DNA of 64,000 bases from a virus. A program made the position numbers and the translations under genes. This document shows, piece by piece, positions 49,583 to 57,452 of the stretch (position 1 is its first letter; every line of letters begins with the position of its first letter). The notes under the pieces were generated by a model, which searched no databases, was not told the DNA's origin, and saw nothing but the letters and a program-made list of their open reading frames with translations. The stretch covers positions 1 to 64,000 of IMG/VR virus record IMGVR_UViG_3300046791_000499, one strand, 5' to 3'.

Positions 49583-50325
49583 CCTCGATTGCTCCTCGCC
49601 CGCTTGGCCTTGCCGGTGGGCAGCTCGAACACCAAGAAGTAGGAGTGGTTCTTGCGGGCGTGGACCTGCTTGCTGAGCAGCCGGCTCACGCCCGGCGCGT
49701 TGCTGCGCACGAGCACGAACAGGTCCTTGCAGTAGAAGCCCATGGCCTCGTAGGCGGTGACGATCTCGACGTGGGTCAACCGCTGGGTGTTCGAGCTGAC
49801 TTCGTCCTGGCACTTCACGATCAACTTGCCGCCAGGCCGCAGTACCCGACGAGCCTCTGCCCCGGCGCGCAGGTACAGGTCGACGACGGCCTCGTGATAC
49901 TTGGGTCCGGCTGCGGTCGCGGTGCCGTTCGAGTAGGCGTCCTGGAACGCAGCGTGCGAGCCAGAGCCCGCAAGCTGCTTGGTCTTGGCCCGGAAGAACC
50001 CCTCCATGTATGGCGGGTCGAGCACGACGCAGTCCATGACCGAGTCGAGGTACGGCAGGTCTCGGCAGTCGACGGGGTGCTCGTAGTAGATCACGCGCTC
50101 GTCGCGAGCCTTGACGTCGAGCGCGAGGTCAGAGGCTCGCAGGTTGTAGGTGCCCGATGGGATGCCCTTCCAGAACACCCCACGGCCGTGCGTGACGTCG
50201 GCAACATCGCTGCCGGCAGGAACGTGGAGCGCCATGATCTCGGCGAACAGTTCGGCGTTCTGCCCGACGCGAGCCGAGAGCACGAGGTCTGTCGACGGCT
50301 GGCCGCCTTGCTTGCGCTTCACCAT
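49579..50325 (-). CDS. DNA methyltransferase (alpha-type order, DPPY)
   Basis: 248 residues. [11 protein letters not shown] region (SAM-loop position) precedes [12 protein letters not shown] (catalytic DPPY), with [14 protein letters not shown] after it and a basic C-terminus. Order SAM motif then catalytic motif differs from the 48041 enzyme, so the two are not recent duplicates. Methylates an exocyclic amino group. Confidence 0.82.
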   Translation of the reverse strand: MVKRKQGGQPSTDLVLSARVGQNAELFAEIMALHVPAGSDVADVTHGRGVFWKGIPSGTYNLRASDLALDVKARDERVIYYEHPVDCRDLPYLDSVMDCVVLDPPYMEGFFRAKTKQLAGSGSHAAFQDAYSNGTATAAGPKYHEAVVDLYLRAGAEARRVLRPGGKLIVKCQDEVSSNTQRLTHVEIVTAYEAMGFYCKDLFVLVRSNAPGVSRLLSKQVHARKNHSYFLVFELPTGKAKRARSNRG

Positions 50326-50889
50326 CTACTTGCCCCGCGGGATCTCGGCCAGGGTCGTGCTCGCCATGGCATGCCACTCGCCGAACAGTGAGATCTCGTC
50401 GGGGCCTTCGCCGCGCGAGGTCGCGGTAGCGAACCCGTCCCACAGCCACTGACCTGGCCGGTGACCTGGCCGGAGGTAGAGCGGGCGCGGATCTTCGGGG
50501 ACACCGAACTGGCCCGACTCTTTGAGCAGTTCGATCGGCGTCTGGCGCATCGCGCCAAGCAGGCCATCGTCCTCGATGTCGAGGCATGTCGCTCGGCTGG
50601 GCGTGTGCATCCAGACAAGGATACGCACACGGGTCCGGGTCACGACCGGCTCTACCGCGATCTCGGGCGCGTCGGCCAACGCCGCGAAGGCGCGCAACTC
50701 GTCTGTCCCCACCGGAGACTCGCACCCGCTGAGATCGACGGCGCCGCGATGCACGAACACAATCGAGCCGGAGTCGTCGACCCACGTCGTGACCGGTTTC
50801 GGGACGTACGTGTTTGGCTTGAATGACTTGGACCAGCCATACCCAGTGAGGATGCTCGTCGGGTCGGGTTGCTCGTCGGGCGATTGCAT
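50326..50889 (-). CDS. Hypothetical protein
   Basis: 187 residues from ATG 50889 (GTG 50895 also possible). Trp/Pro-rich, contains RVRILVWMHTPS and GWSKSFKPNTY. Two short copies of GTGACCTGGCCGG occur near 50455-50475 within the gene. No family recognised. Confidence 0.6.
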   Translation of the reverse strand: MQSPDEQPDPTSILTGYGWSKSFKPNTYVPKPVTTWVDDSGSIVFVHRGAVDLSGCESPVGTDELRAFAALADAPEIAVEPVVTRTRVRILVWMHTPSRATCLDIEDDGLLGAMRQTPIELLKESGQFGVPEDPRPLYLRPGHRPGQWLWDGFATATSRGEGPDEISLFGEWHAMASTTLAEIPRGK

Positions 50890-50900
50890 GGCCACCGAAC

Positions 50901-50926
50901 TACTGCGGTTCTTGCGGGCCTATTCC
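50901..50926 (-). promoter_or_regulatory. Possible promoter P18 (weak)
   Basis: Minus strand GGAATA-N16-AGTA, eleven bases to ATG 50889 (37), spanning the stop of the previous gene. Weakest match of the set. Confidence 0.4.
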
Positions 50927-51648
50927 CCAGCCTGGGCCTGCTCGATCTGCGAGCACCAGTGGATGTACAGACCGCCCGCCCAGATGGCGAGTTGCTCGGC
51001 GTCCCCAGGCTCGAGCCTGAACCGCTCGACAAGCGCTGGCGTCATGTCGGCGATCACCGTGTTCGTCTGCTGAGCCACAGCCCACTCGCTCACGAACCGC
51101 ATGACGTCGCCGTAGAAATCCCCCGGGATCTGGCCGATCTCGAACGCGCGGCGATGCAGGATCTCGGTCGCCATCTTCGCAGGCACCCGGGCGAACTCCC
51201 ACATGGGGAACGGCTTCTCGGCCGAGCGATCCCACCATCGCTTCCGCCAACCCTGGAAGCCCTTCACGTCCTGCGGGATCGTCATGGCGACGGCGCCCCC
51301 GCGACGACCGATCGCCCAGCGTCCTGGGATCCGGGTGCCGTTCTTGAGCTTCGGCTGGCTCGGGTAGTCGTTCTCGTCTCGGAAGATGTGGCAGCGCTCG
51401 CACCCCGGCTCATCCTCGATATGGAGCGAGCACGGCTCGGGGAAGAACGCCAAGCGGGTGACAGGCGCGTAGCCACGCACGAGCCCGTGAGCGACGATGT
51501 AGAGGCGCTCGCCCGGCACGATCGCAGGCTTGCCGCTGCCGAGAAAGAAGCCCCACTCGGTGTTCGACGTGGGCTCACCGACGGCGTCGCCTTCGTCGAT
51601 CCAGTCCGCCCAAAAGTGCTTGGGCACGGTGACCACGAGATCAGCCAC
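50920..51648 (-). CDS. Hypothetical protein
   Basis: 242 residues from GTG 51648 (overlaps the upstream stop). Contains RLYIVAHGLVRGYAPVTR, which recalls ASCH/PUA-type RNA-binding strands, and a CERCHIF pair; C-terminal half helical. Assignment to a family is not secure. Confidence 0.6.
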   Translation of the reverse strand: MADLVVTVPKHFWADWIDEGDAVGEPTSNTEWGFFLGSGKPAIVPGERLYIVAHGLVRGYAPVTRLAFFPEPCSLHIEDEPGCERCHIFRDENDYPSQPKLKNGTRIPGRWAIGRRGGAVAMTIPQDVKGFQGWRKRWWDRSAEKPFPMWEFARVPAKMATEILHRRAFEIGQIPGDFYGDVMRFVSEWAVAQQTNTVIADMTPALVERFRLEPGDAEQLAIWAGGLYIHWCSQIEQAQAGE

Positions 51649-52075
51649 GGTCGGTCTCCATGACGGCCATCTCATCGAGGATGAGCATGCTCGGTCGGTC
51701 GAGATGGTCGGCAATGAATCGGACCGTGAGATCCGTCGATGTGCTCCCGTCGGTCCGCCACAGGTCGACCACCGCGCTATCTGGCGCGGTGGCGGAGACC
51801 CACCCGAATCGATCCCAGCCAAGACCGTGCCAGCCATTCGCGCGCAGCCATTCCTCGACGCGCGAGCGCGTCACCCCGGCCCGCTCGACATGCTTGGCCT
51901 GGCAGGCTGCTTCGTATTCGTCACGCTCGCGCTCGAGCTGCTCGGCCCGCTGCGCGTGGTAATCACGGTCGGCGAGAAGCTCAGCAAACCAGATCTGCGG
52001 GCGGCGTCCGCAAGCGACGCGAGTACGCATGTCGGCCAGCCGTTCGGGGTTCATCGGCTTCGGTTCATTGGCCAT
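51641..52075 (-). CDS. Hypothetical protein
   Basis: 144 residues; GGAGG lies nine bases before ATG 52075. Coiled-coil-like AEQLERERDEYEAACQAK then an alpha/beta domain. No family recognised. Confidence 0.6.
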   Translation of the reverse strand: MANEPKPMNPERLADMRTRVACGRRPQIWFAELLADRDYHAQRAEQLERERDEYEAACQAKHVERAGVTRSRVEEWLRANGWHGLGWDRFGWVSATAPDSAVVDLWRTDGSTSTDLTVRFIADHLDRPSMLILDEMAVMETDRG

Positions 52076-52676
52076 CGTTGGTTTCCTCCGTGGCGACGGT
52101 GGTCCCCAGCGCGTTGACGTCGGCGACGTACTCTCGAGCCCAGCCGCCGTTCGTGACGCCGTCTTCCCAACGGGAGCCAGCCGCAGATCGATCGATCTCG
52201 CAGTCGTTGGCGTCGGTGATCACCCACTCGCCATTGTCGTACTCCCCGTTGTCCTGCTCGTCGTGCGGGTCGTCCAGGCTCGCCTCCCAAGGGCGAGGGG
52301 CAACGTGGTTCCTCGGCTTGGACGGCGCGCGTGAACAGGGCGTTCCAGCGCTCCATGGCGAGGACTGGCTGATGAGCCGGAGCTGCGAGAGCGAGTCGTC
52401 GAGCGACCTGAGCCTTTGCGGCTCCCGTCCGTGCCCATCATCTCGGAAAAGGAACAGCGACCACTTGTGCGGCGAGCCGCTGAACTGGGTGCGCTGCGTG
52501 AGGCGCTTGGCACTCAATCGGATCGCTGGCCACCACCCGTTCGTGCGGGCATCGCCGAGCAAGCGGCCCTGCTGGTGCTCGTCGAGCGATTCCCAGGTCA
52601 GGCGGATGAACTCGGCCAGCCAACGACGCCCGAGGGACGTCTGTTTGATCCGTGCGAGGTTCACTTCGGCGCCCAC
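52065..52676 (-). CDS. Hypothetical protein
   Basis: 203 residues. The first 80 residues look ordered (RRWLAEFIRLTWESLDEHQQ); the centre (~105-130) is Pro/Arg-rich and of weaker codon character, so a frameshift or two fused short genes cannot be excluded. The acidic C-terminal part (DDPHDEQDNGEYDNGEW) reads well. Confidence 0.45.
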   Translation of the reverse strand: MGAEVNLARIKQTSLGRRWLAEFIRLTWESLDEHQQGRLLGDARTNGWWPAIRLSAKRLTQRTQFSGSPHKWSLFLFRDDGHGREPQRLRSLDDSLSQLRLISQSSPWSAGTPCSRAPSKPRNHVAPRPWEASLDDPHDEQDNGEYDNGEWVITDANDCEIDRSAAGSRWEDGVTNGGWAREYVADVNALGTTVATEETNDGQ

Positions 52677-52984
52677 TTTCCGCGACCGAACATCGCCTCC
52701 ATGGCATCGATGCTTTCCGACGTACCGAAGTGCCGCTCGAGCGCGATGCAGGTCTCAGGCGTTAGCGCTCCACGCGGAGCCGGCCGGCCGGTCGGAGCAC
52801 CGGGCCACTTGCTCCTCCGGTTTGTGCCGCAGCCAATCTCGCGCGTGTCGGTCCGTCGCCACTTCCGGCCGTTGTCCGCGATGTAGTAGGTCGAGGTCGC
52901 CTTGACGATGGTGGCCTGGCCGATGACGGCGTTGCCCTGCCATTGGTCGACGAGGTCGACGACGAGCGACTCGGTCGCGCTCAC
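52661..52984 (-). CDS. Hypothetical protein
   Basis: 107 residues from GTG 52984 (GTGA overlap). Beta-rich start (AVIGQATIVKATSTYYI) followed by basic TNRRSKWPG. No family recognised. Confidence 0.6.
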   Translation of the reverse strand: MSATESLVVDLVDQWQGNAVIGQATIVKATSTYYIADNGRKWRRTDTREIGCGTNRRSKWPGAPTGRPAPRGALTPETCIALERHFGTSESIDAMEAMFGRGKWAPK

Positions 52985-53079
52985 GCGTCACCGTCTTTGC
53001 GCTTCGAGCGTTCGGCGAGCGCCCACCCCAAGGTGAAGAGACCGGCGAAGATCAACGCGTCAACGATCTGTTCGAGCAT
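52981..53079 (-). CDS. Small single-pass membrane protein
   Basis: 32 residues: MLEQIVDALIFAGLFTLGW then a basic tail (AERSKRKDGDA), i.e. an N-out/C-in membrane anchor. Although tiny, it has P19 at exactly 34 bases and its stop overlaps the next start, which makes it convincing. Confidence 0.65.
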   Translation of the reverse strand: MLEQIVDALIFAGLFTLGWALAERSKRKDGDA

Positions 53080-53087
53080 GGCGAGGC

Positions 53088-53113
53088 TACCGGGCTGTGC
53101 GCCCGCGCATTCC
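53088..53113 (-). promoter_or_regulatory. Candidate leaderless promoter P19
   Basis: Minus strand GGAATG-N16-GGTA, eight bases to ATG 53079 (34). Confidence 0.8.
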
Positions 53114-53115
53114 AG

Positions 53116-53343
53116 TCACGCCGGCCGGGCGATCGTGACCGGGTACCGAGCCCCGTCGAAGTCCGAGCCCTTGCGCAGCAGCACGCCGTCAGCGTCGAAG
53201 CACACGTCACCTGGGTGCATCCATGTCCCGGCCTTGTTGATCCAGTCCTGCTTGGACGCGAAGGTGCGCCAGACGTGCTGGTCGCTGAGCATGTCGAACC
53301 CCGTCGGCGCGTAGCCGACCAGCGCTTGCTCGAGCCCGGTCAT
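53116..53343 (-). CDS. Hypothetical protein
   Basis: 75 residues from ATG 53343 (ATGA overlap). Contains HPGDVCFDADGVLLRKGSD, a beta-hairpin-like segment. No family recognised; last gene before P19. Confidence 0.6.
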   Translation of the reverse strand: MTGLEQALVGYAPTGFDMLSDQHVWRTFASKQDWINKAGTWMHPGDVCFDADGVLLRKGSDFDGARYPVTIARPA

Positions 53344-54287
53344 GCGTCGACCCTTCGCATGTTTTGGTACACGCCGCGATGCACTCCTCGAGCGATCGTG
53401 AGATTCCCGAGCGAGCCGAACTCGCGGGCGAAGGCACGTACGCTGATCGCATGGTCGGGCGCCTTGCCGACCGAGATCAGTTTCTCGAACACCTTGGGAT
53501 CCAGCGGTCCGCGAGCGCGAAATCGCTTGGCCCCGAGCACGGCCTCGGCATCGGCCAGCCACCCGTCCTTGCCGTCTTCTTTGCCCATCGACGCAACGGC
53601 GACGCGTACCAGTTCGCGGAGGGCCTCGAGTTCGGCGCGCGGATCGTGCTCGTGCGAAATGGGATCCGCCCAAAATGCCACGAGCGATGGGAACGGTGCC
53701 GGCTGCGGCTTCCCGTTCTTCCCAAGTTCGGGACCGACGGCGAGCCCGGGACCAACCGAGACGAACGGCGGCGGCAGATCATCGTCGGTCGCGAGCGGGA
53801 ACCACCGGCGAAGGTAGTACCGCTCGCTCTCGCCGTCCTTGGGCGGACCAGCATCGCTGCGGTCGAGCGGTATCGGCAGCCAGAATGTGAGCCTCCCGCC
53901 AACGTGGACCCACGCGTCGGCGGTGCCGAAGATGTGGCGCTGGCACCATTCGGTGTCGTCTCGTGCGGGCAGCAAGGCGATCCCAGGCACGCCTACCGAG
54001 CGGCCCCAGTACGCCTGCTTGGCTGTCCACTTCTTGATGTTGGTCCCGTACTCGGGGTTGTTGTAGAAGCAGTTGGCCTCGGACCATCGGAACGAGAGGC
54101 CGTCTCGCCCGTCCTCGCCGTCGAGCACCAGATGCGCGCCAACCTGCGAGGCATCGTTGCTTCCGGGGTCGAGCAGCCGACGACCGCAGCCGCGAGGCAC
54201 CAGAACTCGCCGCATCGGTTCGAGTATGTCCGGCGGCGAACAATAATGGATGTTGTTGCTCGTCATGAGCGCGGTCAAATTGGCCAT
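53340..54287 (-). CDS. Phage N6-adenine methyltransferase (Dam-like)
   Basis: 315 residues. IHYCSPPDILEPMRRV opens the Dam/phage adenine methylase fold; the NPPY-like catalytic site is FYNNPEYGTNIKKW, and the SAM-site region lies near DPGSNDASQVGA. The C-terminal ~80 residues read as a helical DNA-recognition or wHTH part (AISVRAFAREFGSLGN). Start overlaps the upstream stop as TAATG; AAGGAG precedes it. Confidence 0.8.
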   Translation of the reverse strand: MANLTALMTSNNIHYCSPPDILEPMRRVLVPRGCGRRLLDPGSNDASQVGAHLVLDGEDGRDGLSFRWSEANCFYNNPEYGTNIKKWTAKQAYWGRSVGVPGIALLPARDDTEWCQRHIFGTADAWVHVGGRLTFWLPIPLDRSDAGPPKDGESERYYLRRWFPLATDDDLPPPFVSVGPGLAVGPELGKNGKPQPAPFPSLVAFWADPISHEHDPRAELEALRELVRVAVASMGKEDGKDGWLADAEAVLGAKRFRARGPLDPKVFEKLISVGKAPDHAISVRAFAREFGSLGNLTIARGVHRGVYQNMRRVDA

Positions 54288-54718
54288 TAGGAGACTCCTT
54301 CGAGCAGGTTTTCGAGGCCCGGCATGGGCAGGTAAAGGAACGATTGCGGTGGTCGGAACGAAAGCCCGCGCTCCGCAGCTCGGGCACGAGGGTCAATCGG
54401 GATCGTGTAGCGCTTGGGGTCGAACACCTCGAACGCGCTGGCGACCTCGAGTCCGGCGAAGTACGCGTCGAACTGCGAGCGCGTGATCCCGGCGTAGTCA
54501 CGGGTCTCCGCCCACAGGGCGTCAGGCTCGTCTTGCAGGACCCGCGCGACCTCGAACTCGCCGACGATCCTGCCGACGCTGCGCGAGGCGTACATCGTCA
54601 CGTGCCTCGGGATCTTGGCTGGCATGACGCGTCGGAACTCGAAGAGCTTGCGGCACTCCAAGATCCCCTCGGCGTGTACGGGCAGGATCGAGATGAGGAT
54701 GCGGATGGCGTCAGGCAT
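54287..54718 (-). CDS. ASCH/YqfB-like protein
   Basis: 143 residues from ATG 54718. ILISILPVHAEGILECRKLFEFRR and YASRSVGRIVGEFEVARVL follow the ASCH-domain pattern (PxxA..Il.G.K..E.R, then strand with IvG.f.v). ASCH proteins bind RNA or modified nucleosides. Found with methyltransferases in many phages; ligand unknown. Confidence 0.68.
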   Translation of the reverse strand: MPDAIRILISILPVHAEGILECRKLFEFRRVMPAKIPRHVTMYASRSVGRIVGEFEVARVLQDEPDALWAETRDYAGITRSQFDAYFAGLEVASAFEVFDPKRYTIPIDPRARAAERGLSFRPPQSFLYLPMPGLENLLEGVS

Positions 54719-54980
54719 CGCTCGCTCCCGTCTCTGGCACCACGCACCACGAGGCTCCCGAGCACCGCTTGATCTTCCCGGCATTGCGCTGGTCCTGGAT
54801 CACCCGGTCAGCGATCCGATCGCACAGACGGTGCCGGTCGTAGACCGACAGGCCCGGGGTCTCGTGGAGCGCTCGGTCGACTGCCTTCAAGACGTCCCGC
54901 GCCGCGAAGGGGCCGGCCAGCATCCGGGCGATCGCGGCGTCGATGATCGCCTGCCGGATCTCGATCCCGTTGACCCTCAT
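54711..54980 (-). CDS. Hypothetical protein
   Basis: 89 residues, mostly helix (EIRQAIIDAAIARMLAG, DRHRLCDRIADRVIQ). Overlaps genes on both sides by a few bases. Resembles small winged-helix proteins in length and helix spacing, but without a clear motif. Confidence 0.6.
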   Translation of the reverse strand: MRVNGIEIRQAIIDAAIARMLAGPFAARDVLKAVDRALHETPGLSVYDRHRLCDRIADRVIQDQRNAGKIKRCSGASWCVVPETGASDA

Positions 54981-55798
54981 GGCGGGTCCTCAATTGGGCA
55001 GCCGTCGTCGTCGAACGGGTATGGCTCGTTGGTCGAGTCGCCGCAGTGATCGAAGTCTTCCCATCGCCCGGACGAACACAGCACCGGGGCGGTGGGTGCC
55101 GTCGTCATTCGCGGCGATGTGAGCAGGCGGCTCAGCGACCGCTCGCAGTGATCCACGAAGTCAGCGAACGAGCCCTTGTGCGCAACGTCGACCAGCCAAC
55201 TACTCCCACCGCGAGCGTCCTCGGCGTAGCCATACGGCAGCACTAGCGTGAAGCGATCGGCCTCAACCACAAGCCGGGGCTTGAACACGGTCCTGGCATT
55301 CGGGTGATGGCGGTTGTGCGACTTGGCCAGTGTGCGACCGGCGACAGCGAACAGGGCATCGACGCGTCGGTGCATTGCGTTGTCGCTGTGGTCTGGACCG
55401 CCGCCCACGTAGTGCGGGAAGACGACCATGCGCTTCTCGGAGAGGCCGATCCGGTTCTCCTCACGCCAGCGATACACGCCAGCGTGGCAGAACGGCTCGA
55501 GGATGGCGGAGGCGAACCGCTCGCGCAGTTGCCCAACCCAGCCGGCCGTGAAGCCGTCAACCCCGACGAAGCCGACGCAGGTTGGCTTGCCAGACAAGCA
55601 CGCAAGCACGCCCTGGTACTCACTCCCTGTTCGCACCATCCATTGAAAGATGCCGAACGCCTCTTGGATGCTGACGTTCAGGAACGCGTTTCCGTGTGCT
55701 GGTCGTAGGAAATCAACCCACGCGACCCGGCGACTCCGTTTCGGAGAGCGCGGCGCGAAGTCGAGGCCGGCCTTGTGCCAGAATACGTGGAGGCTCAT
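54977..55798 (-). CDS. Hypothetical protein
   Basis: 273 residues. Three Cys/His-bearing segments (PFCHAGVYRW, HSDNAMHRR, VDHCERSL) and a Pro/Asp-rich tail. AVFPHYVGGGPDH-like region (VVFPHYVGGGPDH) may be a loop at an active site. No family recognised. Confidence 0.6.
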   Translation of the reverse strand: MSLHVFWHKAGLDFAPRSPKRSRRVAWVDFLRPAHGNAFLNVSIQEAFGIFQWMVRTGSEYQGVLACLSGKPTCVGFVGVDGFTAGWVGQLRERFASAILEPFCHAGVYRWREENRIGLSEKRMVVFPHYVGGGPDHSDNAMHRRVDALFAVAGRTLAKSHNRHHPNARTVFKPRLVVEADRFTLVLPYGYAEDARGGSSWLVDVAHKGSFADFVDHCERSLSRLLTSPRMTTAPTAPVLCSSGRWEDFDHCGDSTNEPYPFDDDGCPIEDPP

Positions 55799-56277
55799 GT
55801 TCGCTTGCTCCGAATCACCGGCAGCGGAGGGTCGCCCGCCAGCAGGGTCAGCTCATGGAATTCGTCGGGCTCGTAGAGGCGCCACCCGGATTCATGGAAC
55901 AGCCAGATCCCTCGGATGCGCGAGTCGGCGAGGATGATTCGGGAGCACTGCCAACACGAAGGTCCTCCACCCGGAACGAGCAAGCCGTTGATGGTTTTGA
56001 CATGGACCAGATAGGCCGCGTCGCCGAACATCGGCCCGTCGAACCTTTGCGCGAGCGCGGCCTGCTCGGCGTGGATGCACAACTTCGCGCACGCTGCCTT
56101 GCACTCGTCGCTGCCGTCGCACGCGAACCCGGGCGGCTGCGCGTTGTGACCGGACGCGACGATGTGCGGATGCGGGTAGGCTCGGTAGGCCGCGACCCCG
56201 CGCTTGGACTTCGCGCACGGAGACTTGTTGGCCTCCGTGATCGCGCGAAGGATGGCGATCTCTGGCGGGGCGTTCAT
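55795..56277 (-). CDS. Deoxycytidylate/cytidine deaminase family protein
   Basis: 160 residues. CIHAEQAAL supplies the HAE zinc/catalytic motif and GPSCWQCSRII the PCxxC-type pair (here SCWQC). Extra Cys in CDGSDECKAAC suit the second zinc site of dCMP deaminases. Converts dCMP to dUMP, feeding ThyX (35935). Confidence 0.87.
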   Translation of the reverse strand: MNAPPEIAILRAITEANKSPCAKSKRGVAAYRAYPHPHIVASGHNAQPPGFACDGSDECKAACAKLCIHAEQAALAQRFDGPMFGDAAYLVHVKTINGLLVPGGGPSCWQCSRIILADSRIRGIWLFHESGWRLYEPDEFHELTLLAGDPPLPVIRSKRT

Positions 56278-56693
56278 GGGGCTTGGCCTCCCGCGGGTGG
56301 CTCGAGCCCAGGTCGCATGCTGGTACTCGCGCCGGTCTCGTGACCGTGCCAGTTCAGACAGGCAGCCGCGACCGTGACAATGTGGTGAAGCATCTTCGCG
56401 CGGTCGTCAGCCTTCCATGCAGCGAGGGCCTTGCCGGCGAGATAGCCGAGTAGCCAGAACCAGTCTGGTGCGGTCTTGCCTGCATCGTGGGCTGTGCCCC
56501 AACGTCCGCGCTGGTGCTCGGCCTCGAACATGACGGCCTCGACAAATTTGGCGGTGTGCGGGGTGTTGATCTCGGCGCGGAGCCGCGCGAGTTCGGCCTC
56601 GGCAGCATCGGCGCGGGCGGTCTCGCGGTCAGCCCATTCGACCCAAGGATGGGCGGCCAGGTGCTCGGGGATATCGGGACGCTGCATGCTCAT
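56274..56693 (-). CDS. Hypothetical protein
   Basis: 139 residues. FVEAVMFEAEHQRGRWGTAHDAGKT-type segment (FEAEHQRGRWGTAHD) and DWFWLLGYLAGKALAAW resemble the phage MazG-like/DUF family with ERxRQ..eGw, but conserved acidic residues are not clear. ATGA overlap with its upstream neighbour. Confidence 0.62.
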   Translation of the reverse strand: MSMQRPDIPEHLAAHPWVEWADRETARADAAEAELARLRAEINTPHTAKFVEAVMFEAEHQRGRWGTAHDAGKTAPDWFWLLGYLAGKALAAWKADDRAKMLHHIVTVAAACLNWHGHETGASTSMRPGLEPPAGGQAP

Positions 56694-56953
56694 GATGCGA
56701 CTCCTGCTTCTTCGCAGAGGGCACCGCCGTCAGTTCGCCGAAGCGGACCGAAGTGGATATCGATCGAGATCAGCAGGTCGACCGGCAGCGGCAAGAGGAT
56801 GAGCATCTCCAGCGCGCGGAGGCGCCACGCGTCGACGCGATCCCGGACCCAGTCGAGCAGGGCTTCCCGGTCGACGTCGGTCATGGCCTCGGGGTCGGAG
56901 AGCCACGCCTCGGCGAGCGCTCGTGTTTCGATAGGGACGGCTGGCAGTACCAC
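56690..56953 (-). CDS. Hypothetical protein
   Basis: 87 residues from GTG 56953, placed by P20; the frame is open upstream to 57118. Helical with one hydrophobic stretch (EMLILLPLPVDLLISIDI). No family recognised. Confidence 0.58.
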   Translation of the reverse strand: MVLPAVPIETRALAEAWLSDPEAMTDVDREALLDWVRDRVDAWRLRALEMLILLPLPVDLLISIDIHFGPLRRTDGGALCEEAGVAS

Positions 56954-56962
56954 GTGGCGCTC

Positions 56963-56988
56963 TACAGCACGTCGCGGTGGGACATTCC
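56963..56988 (-). promoter_or_regulatory. Candidate leaderless promoter P20
   Basis: Minus strand GGAATG-N16-TGTA, nine bases to GTG 56953 (35). Back to back with P21. Confidence 0.55.
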
Positions 56989-56997
56989 TGGCCGCTC

Positions 56998-57023
56998 GGA
57001 ATGCCGCACCCAGGAGCCGGGTC
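56998..57023 (+). promoter_or_regulatory. Candidate leaderless promoter P21
   Basis: GGAATG-N16-GGTC, nine bases to ATG 57033 (35). Confidence 0.8.
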
Positions 57024-57032
57024 AGCTCGCAC

Positions 57033-57452
57033 ATGTCCGTCTGGTACGCCGTCGTCGAGCATCTCGGGACCATCAACGAACTCGCTGGCCAAGAGGTCAA
57101 GATCTCGGCCGTGCGCATGTGGCACGACGGCCGCGCACAAGGCAGCTACGCCCACGATGCCGTGGCCAAACTCGCCGAGGGCCGAGCCTGGTGCCGCGTG
57201 TTCCCGACCGGATCCCAGGTCCCGACTCGGGGCGGCATCATGCGGGTGCGAACCGGCTTCGGGGTCGGAGCCACCTACGCGGACATGCTCAGCGCCGACG
57301 AGATGCTCGAGCGCGTCAAGACCGAGTTGGAGACCGAGCGCGAGGCCAGGCGGACAGCCGAGAGCGAGCGCGATGCCCTGCTCGCGGAAGTCCAGCGCTG
57401 GCGGGAACGGGCATCCGAGCGCGCGGCCGACCTCGCCGAAGCTCACGCCTGA
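57033..57452 (+). CDS. Hypothetical coiled-coil protein
   Basis: 139 residues. N-terminal ~75 residues look like a small globular domain (LAGQEVKISAVRMWHDGR); the rest is a regular coiled coil (DEMLERVKTELETEREARR). Lone plus-strand gene; its 3' end overlaps the convergent sulfotransferase gene by ten bases. Confidence 0.68.
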   Translation: MSVWYAVVEHLGTINELAGQEVKISAVRMWHDGRAQGSYAHDAVAKLAEGRAWCRVFPTGSQVPTRGGIMRVRTGFGVGATYADMLSADEMLERVKTELETEREARRTAESERDALLAEVQRWRERASERAADLAEAHA

